Both the position numbers and the translations under genes were made by a program. From Acidobacteriota bacterium (GTDB taxonomy: Bacteria > Acidobacteriota > Thermoanaerobaculia > Multivoradales > Multivoraceae): 41,029 bases of DNA. Under the pieces are notes generated by a model. It was given only the letters and a program-made list of their open reading frames with translations. It had not been told where the DNA came from and did not search any database. The stretch lies in assembly GCA_011523565.1 (NCBI GenBank), contig WTGL01000170.1, forward strand, positions 1-41,029, in the 5' to 3' direction. Of the stretch, positions 15,707-21,979 are shown one piece after another (the stretch's first letter is position 1; each line of letters starts with the position of its first letter).

Positions 15707-17866
15707 CTACAGCACCCGAATCGACGTCGAGGACGAGTGCTGCCCGTTCTTCCCGTCGGTCACGGTGACGACCAGGGTGTACTCGCCGCTCGTGAGCTTC
15801 TTGCCGGCCACGAACGTCCCGGATAGCTGCGAGACCCCCGATCCGGCCTGGGCGCCAGCGGCCAGAACGACCTCGCCGCCGTCGGCCACCGGTTGGCCGT
15901 CCGGATGGAACACCTGTGTGCGCACGGACACGGGTCCCGCGCCGAGGTTCGTGCCGGCTAGGCTGATCGGCGTCTGACCGCCGGCGGTGACCACCGGCTG
16001 TGCCGCGGGGATGAACGGATTGCCGTCCATCAGGAACGGGAAGGCGACATCGCGTCGCTGTTCCGACTCCTCCTCGCGGAGCAGCACCCACTTCTGGGGC
16101 GGTTCCGGGAACAGCGGCGGCTGGAGCGCGGGGCCGTCGCCGGGAACGTTGAGCAGGGACGTGGCCAGAGCCCGGCGGCCCGTGGCGTCGTTCCGGATCA
16201 GCACGCGAACGGAGTATTCGCCCGGATCGAGGTCGAAGTGACCCCAGTACTTGAGCCCGCTCTGCAGCAGCGCCGGTCCGGCCTGGGCGGCATTGAGGCC
16301 CATGGCTCGAACGAAGAAGTCACGGACGATGCCGTGCTGGTCCAGGGCGTAGGCGTAGATCTGGAGGGGAACCGTGTCGCCCTGTTGCTCCGCGAGGAGA
16401 TCTTCGCCCCGGACTTCGATCAGAACAGGTGCGTAGGCCTTGCCGGTGTCGGCGGGGAAGGCGGCGGCGAGCACGGACGTCGCGATCTGGCCCGTCTCGA
16501 CGCCGCCCATCACCTGCTGTGCCGAGTCCAGTGCCCGTTCGAAGGGGTTCGTCTGTTCGTAGGGCTTGGGAGCGTAGTAGCCCGGTCGGTGGACGACCCG
16601 GGTCCCTCGGGGCGCGTTCCTGAGCCGCACCCTCAGCTTGTGGAAGCTGCCGTCGTTCTTCAGGTTCCTCGGGTAGAAGGAAAGCAGGTAGGTCACGCTG
16701 GTCTGTTCCAGCATCTCGGACATCGCTTCGCCCAGGTTGCCGAAGTTGGCGAAGACCCCGCCGCCGGTGTCCCTCGCCATCATGTCCAGCGAGGCCCGGT
16801 TACTCTGGCCCTGGGTCTGGATCTTGCCGCTCACGTCCACGGCCTGGATCGAGCAGTTCGCCTCGCGGAAGCGCTCCAGCATCTGGTTCATCGATCGCTG
16901 GGCGGCCGTGCTGCCGAAGAGATCCTCGTTGTCGACCTGCTCGAAGTTCCCGGCGGAGACTCGGAGTTGCCGATCCAGGATCTCCTGCTGTTGCTCGACC
17001 GTCACGCCCTGCTGGCCGACGAGAATGTTGTCGGCGAAGCCCTCGGACAGGAACACGACGTGCTTACGTCCATGAACGGACTGCATCCAGTTGGCGAGTT
17101 CGCTCATGCCGGCCGCCAGCGCGTCGACCTGGGCCGCCGCACGTCCCCGGTCCGCGGCGTCGCGGAGGACCTGCAGCTCCTGCTGGGTCGCTAGAAGCTC
17201 GGCCTGTGAGTCGACCTGGACCCCGCTGGCCGTGCCGCCGAGGTCGGAACTCGTGGGGAGATCCCCGCTCAGATCGCCGATCACGAGACCCAGGGGGTCA
17301 CGAATCGCGCCGGGCTCGTTCCGGCTGAATCCGAGGCTGCGGATCGCCTGCCGGATCTGGCTGCGATCCGAGGTGAAACCGAGCACCAGCCTCGGCCGCG
17401 TGTCGAAGACCGCAAGGGCCACCAGGTCGGTGGGGTGGAGTTCCCGCAGCACGAGGTCGGCGGCGGCCTGCTGGGCTCGGCCGACGGAATCCGGCGGAGT
17501 GAAGAACAGGTCGAAGAACAGCAGGAAGTGTCGTCTCCCGGCGACGGGCACGGGTTCGTCGGTCGCCTTGCCCTCGATCGTCGACAGGTCGACGATGTCG
17601 AAGCCGGCGATCTCCACCGTCTTCCGGTTGTCCTGGAGTTCGAAGTCGGCGGCTGTCAGATCGCGAAGCGGTGCGCCGGCACGGCTCACCTGCACCGGCA
17701 CTTCGACGACGGTGACCGTGGTTGTGTCGCTGAACTCGGCCTGTGCCTGCCGGGCGCGGCGGCGCTGGGCGTCGGCTGATGCCGCCGAGAGCAGCAGCGC
17801 GGCGGCGCACATCAGGCTGACACTCGAGGTCGTAAGGGAACGGCTCAAGAAACGGGGGTCGTTCAT
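15707..17866 (-). CDS. VWFA-related exported protein (TIGR03436 type) with C-terminal extension
   Basis: A 719-residue protein. ATG 17866 is chosen because GGGAGG stands nine bases upstream; a TTG two codons earlier is also possible. The signal peptide is SVSLMCAAALLLSAASADAQ. The family features are VVEVPVQVSRAGAPLRDLTAADFEL, HFLLFFDLFFTPPD in place of a MIDAS, RKHVVFLSEGF, and TYLLSFYPR followed by HRPGYYAPK. After residue 430 it has a long extension with PVLIEVRGEDLL, LKYWGHFDLDPGEYSVRVLIRN and a final beta domain (GEYTLVVTVTDG). The same extension occurs in the adjacent paralogue at 17949-20204 but not in the shorter one at 11144-13003. Its function is unknown; export and a binding role are inferred. 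Confidence 0.85.
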   Translation of the reverse strand: MNDPRFLSRSLTTSSVSLMCAAALLLSAASADAQRRRARQAQAEFSDTTTVTVVEVPVQVSRAGAPLRDLTAADFELQDNRKTVEIAGFDIVDLSTIEGKATDEPVPVAGRRHFLLFFDLFFTPPDSVGRAQQAAADLVLRELHPTDLVALAVFDTRPRLVLGFTSDRSQIRQAIRSLGFSRNEPGAIRDPLGLVIGDLSGDLPTSSDLGGTASGVQVDSQAELLATQQELQVLRDAADRGRAAAQVDALAAGMSELANWMQSVHGRKHVVFLSEGFADNILVGQQGVTVEQQQEILDRQLRVSAGNFEQVDNEDLFGSTAAQRSMNQMLERFREANCSIQAVDVSGKIQTQGQSNRASLDMMARDTGGGVFANFGNLGEAMSEMLEQTSVTYLLSFYPRNLKNDGSFHKLRVRLRNAPRGTRVVHRPGYYAPKPYEQTNPFERALDSAQQVMGGVETGQIATSVLAAAFPADTGKAYAPVLIEVRGEDLLAEQQGDTVPLQIYAYALDQHGIVRDFFVRAMGLNAAQAGPALLQSGLKYWGHFDLDPGEYSVRVLIRNDATGRRALATSLLNVPGDGPALQPPLFPEPPQKWVLLREEESEQRRDVAFPFLMDGNPFIPAAQPVVTAGGQTPISLAGTNLGAGPVSVRTQVFHPDGQPVADGGEVVLAAGAQAGSGVSQLSGTFVAGKKLTSGEYTLVVTVTDGKNGQHSSSTSIRVL

Positions 17867-17919
17867 TTGCAAGGTCCTCCCGAGGATCCTGGGTCCGGAA
17901 ATGAGTTGATGGTTCGGTC

Positions 17920-17939
17920 GGCGCCTCGACTCCGGCGCC
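17920..17939 (-). terminator. Possible hairpin between tandem VWFA-related genes
   Basis: GGCGCC (17920-17925) and GGCGCC (17934-17939) can pair around an 8-base loop just downstream of the stop of the 17949-20204 gene. The stem is only 6 bp and there is no T-tract, so termination is uncertain; it may be a weak attenuator between the two paralogues. Confidence 0.25.
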
Positions 17940-17948
17940 TTCTGTTCT

Positions 17949-20204
17949 TCAGTTCAGCACTTTCAGCGGGATCGAGTTGGCGGATCTCGCCTGCGTCGCC
18001 TGATCGATCACCGCGACACGCAGAGTGTAGTCGCCCGGCTCGAGACCCGTGGGCTGAAAGGCTGCAACCAGCTTGTCGAGCCCCGGGATGCCCGTCACCG
18101 TGCGCTCGCGCAGACTGAGCGCGCCCCCGGCCACCGCCTCGCCTTCCGGATCGGTGAGCGTTGCCTCCAGTGTCAACTCGCCGGTGCCGAGGTTGTAGCC
18201 CACGAGGCAGAGTTCGGCCCCTTGCGAAGCCTCGGTCAGCGGCAGGAGCGGCACGGCCGAAGGGACGTACGGTTCGCCGTTCACCGTGAATGGATAGATC
18301 GTCGTCCTGGCGTACTGGTCGCCGGGCTGCTCGCGGACGAGGAACCAGCTTCCGGGTTCTTCGAGGAAGAAGGGCGGCAGCAGCGCCGGCTCCCCGTCGG
18401 CGAAGGCCGGGACATCGAGCTCGACGGTCGCGGCGCCGGTGCGGCCGGTGATGGCGTTGCGGACCAGGACCCGCACGAGGTACGCGCCGGGGCCGAGGTT
18501 CAGGTGGCCGTAGTACTTGAGGCCGGTGTTGGCGAATGCGTCCTCGCGTCCGGCCAGGTCGAGGGTCACGACCCGGCTGAAGAAGTCGCGCATCTGCGAC
18601 TTCTCGTCGGTGACGTAGGCGTAGATCTCGACCGGCAGATGAAGGGCTTCATGCGCGTCGAGCAACCCGTCGCCCCCGATCTCGATGATCACGGGCACGT
18701 ACGCCTCGTCCTCGGTGGCCCGGAAGGGCGCCGCCAGCACGTCGATCGCGAGACCGTCCGTTTCCGTTGCCGTGGCGATCAGGTCCGAGGCCAGCAGGCG
18801 TTTCTCCATGGGGTGCAGGTCGCCGAAGGGGCGGGGTGTGACGTACCCCATCCGATGTGAAATCTGCGCTCCCCGCGGCGCTCGCGCGCGAACGGCGATG
18901 CGGCGGTGTTCGCCGGGTTCCCCGGGGTCTGAGGGTTCGAAGGCCAGCAGGTAGGTCACGCTGGACCCTGACAGGACTTCGCGAAGTTCGGCGCCGAAGT
19001 CGTTTGCGTCTTCATGGAATCTGCCGCCCGTCTCGTTGGAGATGTAGAAGAGGGCGTCCCGCCCCACGATGCGGGCGCGGCGCTCTTCGGGCATGTCTGC
19101 CCGCAGGCCCGAGATGTCCACCGCGTGGATGACGGCGTTCGCCCGGCTGAACTCGCGCAACATCTGGTCCATCTGGACCTGGAGTTGGGTGTTCCCGTAG
19201 CGGTTGTCCGTGTCGACCTCGGCATAGCGTCCGTCCTGGATGGCCTGGATCTCCCGCTGCATCTCGTCGTCGAAGAAGTCGGGCTGGCGCCCGAACAGCA
19301 GGCGGCCGTCGAAGCCCTCGGAGAACAGGATGACGTGCTTGCGGCCCTCGACGCTGCCCAGGATCCGCGCCATGTCCTGCAGCGTGTCGGCCCAGCTCGA
19401 GATCCTGCCGCGCGCGAAGCTGCGCTCGTATCTCGCCATCTGGTTGCCGATGATCCGCAGGTAGCCGTCGACGCTGCGCTCCATCTCGCTGATGCTCTGG
19501 TCAACGCCGCCGGCATCCAGGGCGGCCGAGATCGCCGGACGGGGACTGTCGATCAGGAAGCCGAGGGGATCCTTGGTGACGAGCTTCAGAAGACGCGGAT
19601 TTCCCAGCGTGGCGATCGCTCGGGCCAGTTGGGCCCGGTCGGGGGTGAAGGTGACCAGGAGCTGCGACCCGGACTCCGCGGTATGGACGGCGACCGCGGC
19701 CAGGTCGGTGGCATGCATTTCGTTGAGGACGAACTCCTGGGCGGCGACCCGGGCTCGCGCGACCGCTGTCGGGGCCGAGAACGTGAGGTCGAACAGGAGC
19801 AGGAAGTGCCGCCTCACGGCCGGGGGGAGATCGTGGCTCGTGTCGATCACGTGCCGGTCGTCCGGTAGCAGGAGGTCCAGATCCACGACCTGGAATCCGG
19901 ATATCTCCTGCACTTCGCCCTCGTCCAGGATCTGGAAGTCCTCGCGGTTCAGGCCGCGGACCGATTCGCCGTTCCTGCTGACGACGTTCACCGGCACCTG
20001 GACTTCGAAGACGAGGGCCCGCTCGTCGAACTCGGGTAGCTCGTCGGGGGCCTGGGCCGTTACGGACGCTGCGCTGAGTAGAGCAAGCGCCAGCGACGTG
20101 AGGCTGGCCACTTCGGTTCGGCGCCAGGTCCGAGCGCCGGTCCGCTCGTTTGACTCAGACGAGGATTCGGGCTTCATGTCCTTGGATGTCCCGTTGCGGG
20201 GCAT
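17949..20204 (-). CDS. VWFA-related exported protein (TIGR03436 type), paralogue of the neighbouring gene
   Basis: A 751-residue protein from ATG 20204; ATG 20177 is an alternative and keeps the signal segment (SLTSLALALLSAASVTAQA). The same plan as its downstream neighbour is visible: VFEVQVPVNVVSRNGESVRGLNREDFQIL, HFLLLFDLTFSAPTAV in the VWA-like fold, RKHVILFSEGF, TYLLAFEPSD and HRMGYVTPRPF. The C-terminal extension has PVIIEIGGDGLL, LKYYGHLNLGPGAYLVRVLVRN and GDYTLRVAVIDQ. The two genes lie head to tail with an 82-base gap, so they look like an old tandem duplication. No catalytic residues are recognisable. Exported, possibly periplasmic or surface-associated. Confidence 0.84.
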   Translation of the reverse strand: MPRNGTSKDMKPESSSESNERTGARTWRRTEVASLTSLALALLSAASVTAQAPDELPEFDERALVFEVQVPVNVVSRNGESVRGLNREDFQILDEGEVQEISGFQVVDLDLLLPDDRHVIDTSHDLPPAVRRHFLLLFDLTFSAPTAVARARVAAQEFVLNEMHATDLAAVAVHTAESGSQLLVTFTPDRAQLARAIATLGNPRLLKLVTKDPLGFLIDSPRPAISAALDAGGVDQSISEMERSVDGYLRIIGNQMARYERSFARGRISSWADTLQDMARILGSVEGRKHVILFSEGFDGRLLFGRQPDFFDDEMQREIQAIQDGRYAEVDTDNRYGNTQLQVQMDQMLREFSRANAVIHAVDISGLRADMPEERRARIVGRDALFYISNETGGRFHEDANDFGAELREVLSGSSVTYLLAFEPSDPGEPGEHRRIAVRARAPRGAQISHRMGYVTPRPFGDLHPMEKRLLASDLIATATETDGLAIDVLAAPFRATEDEAYVPVIIEIGGDGLLDAHEALHLPVEIYAYVTDEKSQMRDFFSRVVTLDLAGREDAFANTGLKYYGHLNLGPGAYLVRVLVRNAITGRTGAATVELDVPAFADGEPALLPPFFLEEPGSWFLVREQPGDQYARTTIYPFTVNGEPYVPSAVPLLPLTEASQGAELCLVGYNLGTGELTLEATLTDPEGEAVAGGALSLRERTVTGIPGLDKLVAAFQPTGLEPGDYTLRVAVIDQATQARSANSIPLKVLN

Positions 20205-20253
20205 CGTTGTTTCAAGGCTACCAGTTGAGATGGCGCTTCCCGTCCGCGCGGGT

Positions 20254-21360
20254 CTAGGGTGCTTGCCGCTCGAGCAGGGCCGCATACTTGCGGGCCTCAT
20301 CGTGGGTCGCGTCGAGGCGCAGGGCGCGCTCCACATGGTGTTTCGCTTCGCGCATCCTGCCGGTCGAGAGATAGACCCTGACGAGGCCGACATGGACCTC
20401 GGGGAGCTCCGAGTCGGCGCGGAGCGCCCGGCGCATGTAGTCGAGGGCAAGGACCGGATCGCCGCCGGCGAGAGCCGCGTCGCCCCGGTAGATGTAGAAG
20501 AACGGACTGGCGAGGTTGAGTTCCTCCAGGGTGTCGAGGAGCGCGCCGGCTCGGTCGTGCTCGCCCAGGAGCTGGTAGGCGCGGACGAGGTTGGTCAGCA
20601 GCGGTACGTTCTCGGGATGCAGGTCAAGACCCTCCTCGTAGGCCCGCGCCGCCTCCTCGACCCGGTCCTGGCGGAGCAGGAGAACGCCCCGGTTGTTGAT
20701 CGCCTTGTCGAAGTCGGGGGCCAGGCGGACGGCGATGTTCAGCCACTTCCCGGCCGCGTCGAGGTCGTTCGCCATCAGGGCCTCGGCGCCCAGGTTGTTG
20801 TAGTAGTGGCCGGTGGCGGCGAGGTCGGTGATCGGCTCGAAGTCCCGGTACGACTTCGGCCGGTAGGGCAGGAAGTCGTAGGTGGCCATCTCCCCGTCGA
20901 CGTACATGCCGCCGACGATGTGCCCCCGGCTGACGACGACGCCTTCCTGGTAGTTCCAGCGCTGGTAGTCCTCGACTTCCACGAAGAACGGATTCAGCCT
21001 GCGCTCCCGGCCCACGGCGACGAACAGGTTGACGAAGGACAGGCAGTTGCCGAGGCGGGCGTCGAACGTCTCGGTTGCGGTCCTTGTGGGTGTTAGGGAG
21101 TACTGGAGGTCGACCCAGCCGAAGATGAAGTCGAGAACGGCGTCGCGTCGGCGGCTCTCGCTGCCGGTGGGGCTGACCCTTTCATCGATGCCGGCACGCA
21201 GGTGGTCCGTGACGGCGAAGGGGACGACCACCTCCTCGCGCCACTCGCTGCCGAGCCGCCGTTCGAACTCGGACGTCAGGACCTGCGTCCCGCTGAAGGG
21301 AACGTAGCCGGTGCAGGCCGCGCTCAGAGCGGCCGCCAGCGTGATTCCGGCTTGCTTCAT
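20254..21360 (-). CDS. Transglutaminase-like / TPR lipoprotein
   Basis: A 368-residue protein. ATG 21360 is chosen because it gives a clean lipoprotein signal (MKQAGITLAAALSAAC) with an LSAAC lipobox. Residues about 60-190 resemble a transglutaminase-like fold: GNCLSFVNLFVAVGRERRL places a Cys at the start of a helix, VVSRGHIVGGMYVDG gives a His on a strand, and ATYDFLP an Asp. This is the Cys-His-Asp order of that superfamily, though the activity is inferred. Residues about 195-368 are TPR repeats (YYNNLGAEALMANDLDAAGKWL onward). It is transcribed divergently from the TonB-dependent receptor gene across a long regulatory region, which suggests related roles in the envelope. Confidence 0.78.
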   Translation of the reverse strand: MKQAGITLAAALSAACTGYVPFSGTQVLTSEFERRLGSEWREEVVVPFAVTDHLRAGIDERVSPTGSESRRRDAVLDFIFGWVDLQYSLTPTRTATETFDARLGNCLSFVNLFVAVGRERRLNPFFVEVEDYQRWNYQEGVVVSRGHIVGGMYVDGEMATYDFLPYRPKSYRDFEPITDLAATGHYYNNLGAEALMANDLDAAGKWLNIAVRLAPDFDKAINNRGVLLLRQDRVEEAARAYEEGLDLHPENVPLLTNLVRAYQLLGEHDRAGALLDTLEELNLASPFFYIYRGDAALAGGDPVLALDYMRRALRADSELPEVHVGLVRVYLSTGRMREAKHHVERALRLDATHDEARKYAALLERQAP

Positions 21361-21811
21361 CCGAAGCGGGACGGTCGGCCCGCCGGGAGCAAATGGGCGG
21401 CTTGCTCGCCCGGAAAGACCGTTTCTGAACAAGGAATGAACGCGCATATGGGGAACGGTGGACAATCCGTGTCGTCTACTGTACGATGCCTGCACTCGAC
21501 AGGTTGATCCGCCGGTACCTGCGTCATGGTTTGGTCGGCTGGCGTTTAGCGTCAGTTACGCCCTGACGGTAACGGTGTGTTGACGCTCCTGATTCCAGGA
21601 AGAGCGCGTCAGATGTCAGTCGGAGGGCGGGCACGTCCCGACCAGCGGGGTAGGAACACCGTGGGCGACCTGGAGAGACGCTTCAAAATTATGGATACCG
21701 TACCTTCTCTTGGATGGGTTGGACGCGAGGGTTTGTGCCATTTTGGCGCGGCTCCGTGTGTGCCTGTTCGAAGGCCCGCGTGGAAGTGGGGTTTCACCCG
21801 CTTGGACAGAA

Positions 21812-21828
21812 CGGCCGGGTCCCGGCCG
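21812..21828. promoter_or_regulatory. Perfect palindrome next to the receptor promoter
   Basis: CGGCCGGGTCCCGGCCG is a perfect inverted repeat around a central T. It ends three bases before the -24 element of the sigma-54-like promoter, where a bound protein could block or assist polymerase. The operator role is inferred. Confidence 0.4.
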
Positions 21829-21831
21829 CTT

Positions 21832-21846
21832 TGGCACAGGCCTTGC
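21832..21846 (+). promoter_or_regulatory. Candidate sigma-54 (-24/-12) promoter of the TonB-dependent receptor
   Basis: TGGCAC-N5-TTGC matches the sigma-54 consensus, with GG and GC separated by exactly ten bases. Transcription would start about twelve bases after TTGC, leaving a leader of roughly 120 bases before ATG 21980. The upstream inverted repeats at 21550-21611 lie at a distance usual for enhancer-binding activator sites. It is supported by sequence pattern only. Confidence 0.5.
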
Positions 21847-21961
21847 GGGGTTTCCATGTTCGTTCAACGGAGCCGATCAGGCTTTTCGTCAACCGCGGGA
21901 GGTTCTCCTGGGTCGCGCCGTCGGCGCGGACCTCGCCACGAACTCTCCCGTACAACACTTC

Positions 21962-21967
21962 GGAGGG
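21962..21967 (+). promoter_or_regulatory. Ribosome binding site of the TonB-dependent receptor gene
   Basis: GGAGGG stands twelve bases before ATG 21980. It fixes that ATG as the start, ahead of which the open frame continues far upstream without family similarity. Confidence 0.65.
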
Positions 21968-21979
21968 AGTATTGAACGC

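Larger units (their letters stand above)
21361..21979. other. Long intergenic regulatory region between divergent genes
   Basis: A 619-base stretch with no convincing gene. It separates the transglutaminase-like lipoprotein gene (-) from the TonB-dependent receptor gene (+). Short open frames on both strands have no recognisable domains, signal peptide or ribosome binding site. It holds several inverted repeats: CGTCAG/CTGACG (21550-21568), overlapping GTTAC/GTAAC (21555-21573), a bulged stem TGACG/CGTCA (21581-21611), TGTGCCA (21735-21741) with TGGCACA (21832-21838), and the palindrome at 21812-21828. An unusually AT-rich patch lies at 21681-21700. A sigma-54-type promoter is described separately. 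Confidence 0.7.

Noticed and set aside
21577-21975. Small open frames on both strands in the long intergenic region, considered as possible small proteins.
   Set aside because: They have no domain, signal peptide or Shine-Dalgarno sequence, and they overlap inverted repeats and the sigma-54-like promoter.
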